From contig JAGRKQ010000126.1 in NCBI GenBank assembly GCA_020442235.1, forward strand, positions 7,196-22,576: a stretch of DNA of 15,381 nt, given 5' to 3'. The notes beneath the pieces were generated by a model, which saw only the letters and a program-made list of their open reading frames with translations, was not told the origin of the DNA and did not search any database. This DNA is from Hyphomicrobiaceae bacterium. GTDB lineage: Bacteria; Pseudomonadota; Alphaproteobacteria; Rhizobiales; MH13. Position numbers and translations under genes: made by a program. Positions 1 through 6,033 of this stretch are shown piece by piece (position 1 is the stretch's first letter; the number at the start of each line of letters is the position of its first letter).

Positions 1-260
1 GGGCAGGTCGTCATGCAGGAAAGGCAGGAGAGGCAGCGGTCGATGTGCATCACCGTGCGCGCATCGGCGGGCCGGTCGTTCTCCAGCATGTCCTTGATGA
101 GATAGATGCGCCCGCGCGGGGAATCGAGTTCATCGCCGAGCAGCTTGTAGGTCGGACAGGTGGCCGTGCAGAAGCCGCAGTGGACGCAGGTCCTCAGGAT
201 CTTTTCCGCATGCGCCACATGCGGGTCGGCAAGCTGCTCGGGCGTGAAGTTGGTCTGCAT
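1..260 (-). CDS. glcF: Glycolate oxidase iron-sulfur subunit GlcF (N-terminal part, cut by window edge)
   Basis: This is the first ~86 residues of the electron-transfer subunit of glycolate oxidase, which passes electrons from the FAD subunits toward the respiratory chain. The visible part begins [20 protein letters not shown] and carries two cysteine clusters typical of a 2x[4Fe-4S] ferredoxin domain: [12 protein letters not shown] (about residues 25-36) and [12 protein letters not shown] near the cut end. The ATG at 258-260 was chosen because the reading frame fits the usual GlcF N-terminus and lies only 15 bp after the glcE stop, as expected for the last gene of a glcD-glcE-glcF operon. 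The C-terminal cysteine-rich (CCG) domains would lie outside the window. The sequence is too short to appear as a complete ORF because its stop is off the edge. The family call is firm; substrate (glycolate rather than a related 2-hydroxyacid) comes from the three-gene context. Confidence 0.93.
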   Translation of the reverse strand, partial: MQTNFTPEQLADPHVAHAEKILRTCVHCGFCTATCPTYKLLGDELDSPRGRIYLIKDMLENDRPADARTVMHIDRCLSCLSCMTTC

Positions 261-275
261 GATCGCGTCTTGCCC

Positions 276-1475
276 TCAGAGTCCGGGGTACATCAGACCG
301 GGGTTGAAGAGCCCCTTCGGGTCGATGCTCGCCTTGACCGCACGGGTCAGGCGCTCAAGCCCCGGCGTCAGGGGCTGGAAGACGTCGATGCGCGCCCGCA
401 GCGCCTCGCTGCCCCGCAGCAGCGTTGCATGGCCCCCGCCCTCGGCGGCAACAGCCGCCCGCAGGACCTCAGCGCCCGCGTCGCCCTCTTCGGGCGTTGC
501 CAGAAGCATCAGCCCGCCGCACCAGTCATAGATATGGGTGAAGCGCCTTGCGCCACGAAGCCTTGCGGCCAGTTTCGGCGCCCGGTTCGGGGCGATGGAG
601 ACCCGCCAGACCGCATCGCCGGGGGCGGCATCCAGCACGACGCCATCGCGGATGTCGCGCCACAGGGCCAGGCTGTCGCGGGCATCGAGGCGCAGCGCCG
701 GGCTTTCACACAGCGCGGCGAGGCGCTCCAGCCGGTAGGTCACCTGATCGGCAAAGCCTTCGACGCGCAGCACCGTGCGCGCCGTGGCCGACCCGGCACC
801 GGCGGGAAGATGCGCCGCGCCGGTCATCTCGAAGGGCGAGCCGGCCGCCTTGCACAGCAGCGCCACCGCCGCCTCATCGCCAAGCCCCTCGATGACGAGG
901 CTGGCCGATGTTTCAGGCGTCGGCAGCAGCTTGAAGGTCACCTCGCTCAAGAGGCCAAGCGTGCCGCAGGCGCCGGCCTGGAGCTTGACCAGATCGAGGC
1001 CGGTAACGTTCTTCATCACCCGTCCCCCAGAACGGATCACCTCGCCGGCACCATTGATGAAGCGCAGGCCGATCAGGCTGTCGCGTGCGCCGCCGGCCTT
1101 GAACCGGCGCGGACCGCAAATGTTGCCGGCCGCCACCCCGCCGATGGTCGGCTCGCCGCCAGTGCCGAGAAGCCGGCGGTGATCCATCGGCTCGAAGGGC
1201 AGCATCTGGCCCTTAGCATCCAGCGCCGCCTCGATCTCGGCCATCGGCGTGCCGGCTTTCGCCGAGAGCACCATTTCGGCCGGCTCGAACAGGGTGATGC
1301 CGGAAAGACCCGCCGTCGACAAAAGCGTCGCCGGACCGCTGGCGCGCCCGGCCTTGCGGGTGCCACCGCCGAGAATGCGCAGCGGCATGGCGCGCGCCGC
1401 ATGCTCGCGGATGAGATCCACGGCTTCCGCTTCGCTCGCCGGAACGGTGGTGCGTTCTGCCACAAGACCGGTCAC
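276..1475 (-). CDS. glcE: Glycolate oxidase FAD-binding subunit GlcE
   Basis: Second FAD-binding (PCMH/VAO-type) subunit of glycolate oxidase, which oxidises glycolate to glyoxylate together with GlcD and GlcF at the inner membrane. The 399-residue protein has the N-terminal FAD-binding fold, with the PLRILGGGTRK segment near residues 31-41 and GGVAAGNICGPRR near 112-124, and ends with the family's C-terminal signature DPKGLFNPGLMYPG. It is somewhat longer than the ~350 residues of enterobacterial GlcE. The start is GTG at 1473-1475, whose GTGA overlaps the TGA stop of glcD by 4 bp. This indicates translational coupling and supports this start over internal ATGs. It is followed after 15 bp by glcF. 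The order D-E-F on one strand matches the classical operon. I see no frameshift or missing segment. Confidence 0.94.
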   Translation of the reverse strand: MTGLVAERTTVPASEAEAVDLIREHAARAMPLRILGGGTRKAGRASGPATLLSTAGLSGITLFEPAEMVLSAKAGTPMAEIEAALDAKGQMLPFEPMDHRRLLGTGGEPTIGGVAAGNICGPRRFKAGGARDSLIGLRFINGAGEVIRSGGRVMKNVTGLDLVKLQAGACGTLGLLSEVTFKLLPTPETSASLVIEGLGDEAAVALLCKAAGSPFEMTGAAHLPAGAGSATARTVLRVEGFADQVTYRLERLAALCESPALRLDARDSLALWRDIRDGVVLDAAPGDAVWRVSIAPNRAPKLAARLRGARRFTHIYDWCGGLMLLATPEEGDAGAEVLRAAVAAEGGGHATLLRGSEALRARIDVFQPLTPGLERLTRAVKASIDPKGLFNPGLMYPGL

Positions 1476-2902
1476 GAGCGGGCCTCCAGCGGAAAGACCT
1501 TGGAAGGGTTGAAGCGCTCGGCGCGGTCGAAGGCGGCGCGGATGCGCTTCTGCTGCGCCAGTTCCTCCGGGCGATACTGGTGATGCATCAGATCGCGTTT
1601 CTCGATGCCGACGCCGTGCTCCCCGGTGAGGCAGCCGCCGGATTCCACACAGAGCTTCAGGATGTCCATGCCGGCGGCTTCCGCCTTCACGCGTTCATCC
1701 GGATCGTTGACGTCATAAAGGACAAGCGGGTGCATGTTGCCATCGCCGGCATGAAAGACGTTGGCGACGCGCAGGCCATAGGATTCGACGATACGGTCGG
1801 TCTCCTTCAGGACATGGGAAAGCTTGCCGAGCGGCACGGTGCCATCCATGCAGATGTAGTCGGCAACCCGCCCCGTGGCGCCGAAGGCGGATTTGCGGCC
1901 CTTCCAGATCGCTGCTGCCTCCATCGCCGACTGGCTTTCCTTGATGGTCTGGACCTTGTGCGCGCGGGCGATCTCGATGATGCGGGCCAGCATGGAAGCC
2001 ATCTCCGCGTTCGAACCCTCGACCTCGACGATGAGCAGCGCGCCGGCATCCATCGGGTAGCCGGCATGGGCGAAATTCTCGCAGATCTCGATGGCGGGCT
2101 TGTCCATGAATTCCATGGCGACCGGGACGATGCCCGCGCCGATGACATCGGCGACACAGGCCCCGGCGTCTTCGCTGGTGGCAAAGCCGAAAAGCACCGG
2201 CCGCGCTCCCTCCGGCTTCGGCAGGATGCGCACCACCGCCTCGGTGATGATGCCCATCTGACCTTCCGAACCGCACAGGAGCCCGAGGAAGTCGTATCCC
2301 GGCGCGTCGATCGCATCGCCGCCGATCTCCACCACCTCGCCGTCATCCAGCACCAGCGTCAGGCCGAGGATGTTGTTGGTGGTGACGCCATATTTCAGGC
2401 AATGCGCACCGCCGGAATTGTTGGCGATGTTGCCACCGATGGTGCAGGCGAGCTGCGAAGAGGGATCGGGCGCATAGAAGAAGCCCTTCGGACCGACGGC
2501 ATCGGAGATCGCAAGATTGGTCATGCCCGCCTCGACCCTGGCGGTGCGGTTGGCGAAATCGACATCAATCAGCCTGTCCATGCGCGCAACGCCGACGACG
2601 ACAGCATCTTCCAGCGGGATCGCGCCGCCGGCCAGCGAGGTGCCTGCCCCGCGCGGCACCACCGGCACGCCGGCCTCGTGGCAATATTTCAGCACCCTGG
2701 AGACCTCATCCGTGGAGCGCGGCAGAACGACGGCCAGCGGCACCCGGCGATAGGCGGTGAAGGCATCGGTCTCGTAGGGCACGAGTTCACGCGCATCCTC
2801 GATCACCGCATCGGCCGGGATCAGGGCCTTGAGAGCCGCGACAATCTCGCGCTTGCGGGCGAGAATCGCCTGGCTTGGTTCGGGAAACGCAATGCCGGCC
2901 AT
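1472..2902 (-). CDS. glcD: Glycolate oxidase catalytic FAD subunit GlcD
   Basis: Catalytic FAD-linked subunit (476 residues; E. coli GlcD is about 499) that oxidises glycolate or a similar 2-hydroxyacid. The N-terminal FAD-binding domain shows PRGAGTSLAGG at residues 83-93 and the TIGGNIANNSGG loop near 154-165. The C-terminal FAD-oxidase domain shows FHAGDGNMHP near 383-392 and GGCLTGEHGVG near 422-432, both conserved in the GlcD/D-lactate dehydrogenase family and contributing active-site or cofactor contacts. The ATG at 2900-2902 follows a GGAGG Shine-Dalgarno site (complement of 2911-2915) with 8-bp spacing. It is the first gene of the glcDEF operon and is divergent from a LysR-type regulator, the common arrangement for LysR control of a neighbouring operon. 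A D-lactate dehydrogenase would be the main alternative for this subunit alone, but glcE and glcF beside it favour glycolate oxidase. Confidence 0.95.
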   Translation of the reverse strand: MAGIAFPEPSQAILARKREIVAALKALIPADAVIEDARELVPYETDAFTAYRRVPLAVVLPRSTDEVSRVLKYCHEAGVPVVPRGAGTSLAGGAIPLEDAVVVGVARMDRLIDVDFANRTARVEAGMTNLAISDAVGPKGFFYAPDPSSQLACTIGGNIANNSGGAHCLKYGVTTNNILGLTLVLDDGEVVEIGGDAIDAPGYDFLGLLCGSEGQMGIITEAVVRILPKPEGARPVLFGFATSEDAGACVADVIGAGIVPVAMEFMDKPAIEICENFAHAGYPMDAGALLIVEVEGSNAEMASMLARIIEIARAHKVQTIKESQSAMEAAAIWKGRKSAFGATGRVADYICMDGTVPLGKLSHVLKETDRIVESYGLRVANVFHAGDGNMHPLVLYDVNDPDERVKAEAAGMDILKLCVESGGCLTGEHGVGIEKRDLMHHQYRPEELAQQKRIRAAFDRAERFNPSKVFPLEARS

Positions 2903-3142
2903 GGGTTATGCCTCCACGCGGTCGGTCCGCGCTGTCCTTGGGGTCCTCTTGGGGCGATCTGCCCATCACATTTCGGGGCAATCCGCCGCGGCGCGTCTCA
3001 CCGAAACCGGCGGCGCGCTTCTCGATGGTTTCAAGAGTGCCGCGAAATGCGCGCTTCGGCAATTCGCACTCCGTAGTGGTCAATAATATTTACCTTTCCC
3101 TTCGTCATGTCGCAAGAATACGGGGGCATGCTTCCCCAAGGA

Positions 3143-3182
3143 CATTTTGCAACCTGAAGGTCGGAATAAGTTTCATTTTGCA
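3143..3182. repeat. Two copies of CATTTTGCA, 31 bp apart, in the glcD/lysR intergenic region
   Basis: CATTTTGCA occurs at 3143-3151 and again at 3174-3182, identical over 9 bp. The start-to-start distance of 31 bp is close to three turns of B-DNA, so both copies face the same side of the helix. They sit between the candidate divergent promoters. This is what is seen; that they bind the adjacent LysR protein is inference. Confidence 0.45.
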
Positions 3183-3204
3183 CCGCAGAAGAGCGCCCAG
3201 GGGC

Positions 3205-3234
3205 TTGAACTGCCAAAGATGACAGCCGCATACT
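3205..3234 (+). promoter_or_regulatory. Candidate sigma70-type promoter for the LysR regulator gene
   Basis: TTGAAC at 3205-3210 (4 of 6 to TTGACA) and CATACT at 3229-3234 (4 of 6 to TATAAT) are separated by 18 bp. It points toward the regulator gene, with an expected leader of about 60 nt. The CATA of the -10 forms an inverted repeat with TATG at 3239-3242, which could allow autoregulation. Hexamer matches this weak are common, so confidence is low. Confidence 0.3.
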
Positions 3235-3300
3235 TCCATATGTGAAAACCACTACGTTGGTTTCCTAGGGGTTTGGAGAACAACCAATGCGGGACGGACA

Positions 3301-4251
3301 ATGAGCAATTTTCTCGACATGGAGATTTTTGCACGGGTGGTTGCCTCAGGCTCGATGTCCTCGGCCGCGCGGGACATGGGGCTCTCCCCGGCGGTGGTCT
3401 CGAAGCGGCTGAGGCGGCTGGAGGACCGGCTGGGCACGCGCCTTCTGCACCGCACCACGCGCCAGATTTCGCTGACGGAGGCCGGCAAGGGCTTCTATGA
3501 ACGCGTGATTGCCATTCTTGCCAGTGTCGAAGAGGCTGAATCCTTCGTCACACGGCGCTCAGCCCAGGCCAAGGGCGTGCTCAAGGTCTCCGCGCCGACC
3601 TCCTTCGGACGCATGCACCTTGCCCCGCATCTGTCGGCCTTTCTCAAGGCCAATCCCGATCTGACGCTGCAACTCGTCCTGTCCGATCAGTTCGTCGACA
3701 TGGTGAGCGATGGCTTCGATCTTGCCATTCGCATCGCCGAACTGACCGATTCCAGCCTGGTGGCCCGCCGGCTCGCCCCGATCCACAGGGTTTTGTGCGC
3801 CACACCGGCCTATCTCGATGAACACGGCTCACCGCAAAGCCTTGAAGACCTTGGCGGTCACGCGCTGCTCGCCACCCAGACGCAGGATGTCTGGCGCATG
3901 GAAGGGCCGGAAGGGCCCGTGGCGGTGCGCCCCTCCTCGACGCTTCAGACCAATTCCAACGAGGTGATTCGCGAGGCGTTGCTCGCCGGCCTTGGAATCT
4001 CGCTTCGGTCGACCTGGGATGTCGGGCCGGAACTGTCCTCGGGCGCCTTGCAGGTGGTGCTGCCGCAGTATCGTTCCTCGCGCAACATCGGGCTTTTCGC
4101 CGTCTATCCCTCGCGCCGCTTCCTGCCGGCCAAGGTGCGCGTCTTCATCGACTATGTCGCCGGGCTCTACAGCGCCTCGCCCTATTGGGACGACGGGCTG
4201 GACGGGCTTTTGAACGAAACCCGCAGCCCCATGCTTCAGGCCGCCGAGTGA
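3301..4251 (+). CDS. LysR-family transcriptional regulator
   Basis: A 316-residue LysR-type regulator of usual length. Residues ~1-60 form the winged helix-turn-helix: FARVVASGSMSSAARDMGLS, then VVSKRLRRLEDRLGTRLLHRTTR, then the ISLTEAG turn. From ~90 follows the periplasmic-binding-protein-like effector domain (GVLKVSAPTSFGRMHLAPHL, then LAIRIAELTDSSLVARRLAP), the pattern of the CrgA/AaeR-like branch. The ATG at 3301 fits the family's N-terminus; the upstream GGGACGG is a weak ribosome site. It is divergent from glcDEF, which makes that operon the first candidate target, as LysR genes often control the neighbouring divergent operon. The inducer cannot be read from the sequence; glycolate or a related hydroxyacid is a guess. 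It could instead act on the downstream cytochrome or on distant genes. Confidence 0.92.
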   Translation: MSNFLDMEIFARVVASGSMSSAARDMGLSPAVVSKRLRRLEDRLGTRLLHRTTRQISLTEAGKGFYERVIAILASVEEAESFVTRRSAQAKGVLKVSAPTSFGRMHLAPHLSAFLKANPDLTLQLVLSDQFVDMVSDGFDLAIRIAELTDSSLVARRLAPIHRVLCATPAYLDEHGSPQSLEDLGGHALLATQTQDVWRMEGPEGPVAVRPSSTLQTNSNEVIREALLAGLGISLRSTWDVGPELSSGALQVVLPQYRSSRNIGLFAVYPSRRFLPAKVRVFIDYVAGLYSASPYWDDGLDGLLNETRSPMLQAAE

Positions 4252-4304
4252 AGCATAAACTCTTTGCTGCGTTGATCCGCCGCACCGGCTTGTCATAGCG
4301 TGGC

Positions 4305-4324
4305 CTTGATGTCACGACATCAAG
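4305..4324. promoter_or_regulatory. Perfect 9+9-bp palindrome, probable operator upstream of the cytochrome c gene
   Basis: The arm CTTGATGTC (4305-4313) is exactly repeated in reverse complement at 4316-4324, with 2 bp between. No T-run follows, so it is not a terminator, and it sits ~84 bp upstream of the cytochrome start. A weak promoter candidate, TTGATC (4272-4277) with CATAGC (4294-4299) at 16 bp, would place the palindrome at the transcription start, where a repressor would block. The outer TTGAT...ATCAA looks like an FNR site, but the spacing is 8 rather than 4, so FNR/FixK is unlikely. The FadR-type GntR regulator encoded next downstream is one possible ligand. Confidence 0.5.
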
Positions 4325-4325
4325 T

Positions 4326-4361
4326 CTGGAAGAAGCGGCCATAAAGAAGTATCGCTTCCAG
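4326..4361 (+). other. Inverted repeat in the cytochrome c leader
   Basis: CTGGAAG at 4326-4332 can pair with CTTCCAG at 4355-4361 around a 22-nt loop; an alternative pairing uses GAAGCG (4332-4337) with CGCTTC (4353-4358). It begins directly after the palindrome at 4305-4324. It could be a leader-RNA hairpin or a second protein site, or simply chance. Confidence 0.25.
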
Positions 4362-4407
4362 CCTTCGTGCCCTCAACAAGAACAGAGCCCTTGGAGAGAC
4401 TGAGATC

Positions 4408-4794
4408 ATGATCTTCCGTACGCTGACCCTTGCCGCCACGCTCGTTGCCGGTTCCGCCACCTTCGCTCTTGCCGAAGGCGATGCCGGCCGCGGTGAAGCG
4501 CTCTTCCGCCGTTGCGGCGTGTGCCACCAGATCGGCGAAGGCGCCGAGAACCGCACCGGCCCGGTTCTGACCGGCGTCGTCGGTCGCGCTGCAGGCACCG
4601 CCGAAGGCTTTGAATATTCGGCCGCCTTCCAGGCCAAGGCCGGCGAAATCGGCGCATGGACAACCGAGAGCCTTGCCGAATACATCGCCAATCCGGCCCG
4701 CTTCCTCGGCGCGGCCGGCGCCATGCCCCCGCAGGCGCTGCGCCCGAACCAGATGGACGACCTCATCGCCTATCTCGCGACCTTCTCGCAGTAA
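4408..4794 (+). CDS. Small periplasmic class I cytochrome c
   Basis: A 128-residue exported monoheme cytochrome c of the c2/c550 kind, a soluble electron carrier in the periplasm. Residues 1-22 are a Sec signal peptide (hydrophobic core LTLAATLVAGSATFA, cleavage expected after ALA at 20-22). The heme motif CGVCH is at 36-40 (C36, C39, H40). The likely sixth ligand is M106 in AMPP, and the C-terminal helix DDLIAYLATF is typical. The ATG follows GGAGAG at 4393-4398 with 9-bp spacing. The gene stands alone, between a LysR regulator and a GntR regulator on the same strand, and is closed by a strong terminator, so it is probably monocistronic with its own operator. Its nearness to glcDEF makes a role in carrying electrons for hydroxyacid oxidation possible, but nothing in the sequence proves this. 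Confidence 0.93.
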   Translation: MIFRTLTLAATLVAGSATFALAEGDAGRGEALFRRCGVCHQIGEGAENRTGPVLTGVVGRAAGTAEGFEYSAAFQAKAGEIGAWTTESLAEYIANPARFLGAAGAMPPQALRPNQMDDLIAYLATFSQ

Positions 4795-4797
4795 GGC

Positions 4798-4826
4798 TTT
4801 TCAGCGCCGCACTAGCGGCCTGAAAA
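4798..4826. other. Hairpin directly after the cytochrome c stop codon
   Basis: TTTTCAG (4798-4804) and GCCGC (4806-4810) pair with GCGGC (4815-4819) and CTGAAAA (4820-4826): 12 bp with one bulged C and an ACTA loop. It has no separate U-run, so alone it is a poor intrinsic terminator. It may stabilise the 3' end or act together with the stronger hairpin that follows. Confidence 0.5.
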
Positions 4827-4827
4827 A

Positions 4828-4856
4828 TTGACCACGCCCCCGGTGCGGACTAGCTT
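4828..4856 (+). promoter_or_regulatory. Candidate promoter for the GntR regulator gene, lying inside the cytochrome terminator
   Basis: TTGACC at 4828-4833 (5 of 6 to TTGACA) is followed after 17 bp by TAGCTT at 4851-4856 (3 of 6 to TATAAT). The -35 falls between the two hairpins and the -10 in the loop of the second, so transcription would begin near 4863, inside the right arm of the terminator stem. The -35 is good, the -10 weak. Confidence 0.35.
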
Positions 4857-4881
4857 CGGCCAATCCGCACCGGGGGTTTTT
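4837..4881 (+). terminator. Strong rho-independent terminator of the cytochrome c gene
   Basis: CCCCCGGTGCGGA (4837-4849) pairs perfectly with 4864-4876 over 13 bp, with a 14-nt loop and a TTTTT tail at 4877-4881. The tail ends one base before the TTG start of the next gene, which is unusually tight. Confidence 0.9.
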
Positions 4882-4882
4882 C

Positions 4883-5701
4883 TTGTCCAAAGACACCGAC
4901 AGCACGTCTTCCGATACTGGGAACGCTGCACTTTTCTCGCCCATCGACCATGAACTGACGGCCAGCGCCGTCATGCGCCGCTTCGAGGGGCTGATTCTGG
5001 AAGGCAGCCTGCGGCCCGGCGACCGCCTGCCGCCGGAACGCGAACTGGCCGGTTCTCTTGCCGTGTCGCGGCCGGTGCTGCGCGATGCGCTGGCCCAGCT
5101 TGAGGCCGAAGGCCTGATCGTGGCGCGCAAGGGAGACGGCACCTTCGTCGGACCGGTAGCCGGCACTTTGTTTTCAGACGCAATCGCCCGGCTGATCCGG
5201 CGCTCGCCGCGCGGGCTGACCGACTTCCTGGAATTTCGCAAGGGGATCGAGACCTTTTCCGCCGCCCTTGCCGCCGAGCGGGCCAGCGAGGCCGACCGGC
5301 TCTCGCTGATGGAACTGCGCGACAAGATGCTGGCTGCCCATGAGGCCGGCGATTCCGACCACGAAGCCGCGCTCGACGTGGAACTGCATGCTTTGGTGCA
5401 GGAAGCCGCGCACAACACGCTGATGCTGCATCTCGTGCGGGGCTGCCATCAGCTTCTGACCGACGATGTCTTCGAGAACCGACGGCAGCTTTACCGGCGC
5501 CAGGGCGCACGCGAGCGGCTTCTTGGCGAGCATCTGGCGATCATCGAAGCCATCCTTGCCGGCGACCCCAAGGCCGCTTCGGCCGCTTCGGCCGCCCATA
5601 TCGACCATGTCGCCGAGGAAACGCGCCGGCTGGCCGATGCCGATGAACGGGCCGAAACCGCCCGCCGGCGCCGCACCCTTCGCAGCCAGACGGACGGCTG
5701 A
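4883..5701 (+). CDS. GntR-family (FadR subfamily, FCD domain) transcriptional regulator
   Basis: A 272-residue regulator. Residues ~27-90 are the GntR winged helix (LRPGDRLPPERELAGSLAVS, then RPVLRDALAQLEAEGLIVAR, then KGDGTFVG). Residues ~110-245 form the all-helical FCD ligand domain with the expected metal-binding set D165, H169, H217 and H239. This family includes GlcC, LldR and PdhR, which sense small organic acids. The start must be TTG at 4883: the frame has no ATG or GTG between the upstream stop (4829-4831) and this point, and the first internal ATG (Met31) would remove part of the first DNA-binding helix. GGGGG at 4872-4876 is the only Shine-Dalgarno candidate, 6 bp away and inside the upstream terminator stem. 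A hydroxyacid-responsive role beside glcDEF is plausible but unproven. It is followed by its own terminator. Confidence 0.88.
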   Translation: MSKDTDSTSSDTGNAALFSPIDHELTASAVMRRFEGLILEGSLRPGDRLPPERELAGSLAVSRPVLRDALAQLEAEGLIVARKGDGTFVGPVAGTLFSDAIARLIRRSPRGLTDFLEFRKGIETFSAALAAERASEADRLSLMELRDKMLAAHEAGDSDHEAALDVELHALVQEAAHNTLMLHLVRGCHQLLTDDVFENRRQLYRRQGARERLLGEHLAIIEAILAGDPKAASAASAAHIDHVAEETRRLADADERAETARRRRTLRSQTDG

Positions 5702-5709
5702 TCGTCAAT

Positions 5710-5742
5710 AAACCCGCGCTGCGGCGGCAGCGCGGGTTTTTT
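5710..5742 (+). terminator. Rho-independent terminator after the GntR regulator
   Basis: AAACCCGCGCTG (5710-5721) pairs perfectly with CAGCGCGGGTTT (5728-5739) around a 6-nt CGGCGG loop, and the T-run continues to 5742. It lies 8 bp after the gntR stop codon. Confidence 0.92.
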
Positions 5743-5808
5743 CAGGATTCATTCGGGCTGCGCACAGAAGGTGCGCTCACCCATGACAGGCCTTTGGGCC
5801 TTGCGGGC

Positions 5809-5916
5809 TTACTTGCCCTTCGGCTGGCGCTCGCTGTCCGGCACCGGCTTCATCGGCGCGCCATCCTTGTCCGTGCTTTCCTTGCCGGCGAAAACCGGGT
5901 GCATTCCCTTGAGCAT
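5809..5916 (-). CDS. Small protein of 35 residues, unknown function
   Basis: A short minus-strand reading frame beginning MLKGMHPVFAGKESTDKDGA and ending ERQPKGK. The case for it is the perfect AGGAGG Shine-Dalgarno site (complement of 5923-5928) 6 bp before the ATG, together with almost exclusive G/C third positions matching the neighbouring genes. The product is very hydrophilic and rich in Lys, Asp and Pro, without a signal peptide, membrane segment or cysteine, so it is probably a small cytosolic, largely disordered protein. It lies 117 bp downstream of the DUF3047 gene on the same strand, so it may be co-transcribed or use its own promoter; a TTGTCA (complement of 6018-6023) is a possible -35. 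I do not recognise the family. Confidence 0.6.
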   Translation of the reverse strand: MLKGMHPVFAGKESTDKDGAPMKPVPDSERQPKGK

Positions 5917-6033
5917 GATCTGCCTCCTGGTTGGCTTTCCGGGCGCCGCACCCCCCACGGCCGCAAGGCCATGCGGAAGCGGCATCCGTAAGAAGCCTAA
6001 GCCTTGTGGCGATGAAATGACAAACCCTTCCTG

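Larger units (their letters stand above)
2903..3300. promoter_or_regulatory. 398-bp divergent control region between glcD and the LysR regulator gene
   Basis: No convincing gene lies here. About 2903-3060 is GC-rich glcD leader. About 3061-3300 is clearly richer in A+T than its surroundings, as expected of promoter DNA. For the minus strand the best -10-like hexamer is TATTAT (complement of 3083-3088, 5 of 6 to consensus) with a weak -35-like GCGACA (complement of 3108-3113) at 19 bp. This would give a glcD leader of about 170 nt and is only a guess. A 9-bp direct repeat at 3143-3182 and a CATA-N6-TATG inverted repeat near 3229-3242 are possible regulator contacts. A 73-codon minus-strand ORF (3031-3252) shows no recognisable protein character. 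Confidence 0.5.

Noticed and set aside
45..3076. Long plus-strand open frames (512 and 498 codons) opposite glcE and glcD
   Set aside because: They lie antisense to clear glc genes with conserved motifs, their translations are Arg/His/Gly-rich without recognisable domains, and stop-free antisense frames are common in GC-rich DNA.
3031..3252. 73-codon minus-strand ORF in the glcD/lysR intergenic region
   Set aside because: No ribosome site or GC-rich third-position pattern, and the region is AT-richer and promoter-like; nothing resembles a protein family.
4306..4323. FNR/FixK site upstream of the cytochrome c gene
   Set aside because: The half-sites TTGAT and ATCAA are present but separated by 8 bp instead of 4, so the spacing does not fit an FNR/FixK dimer.
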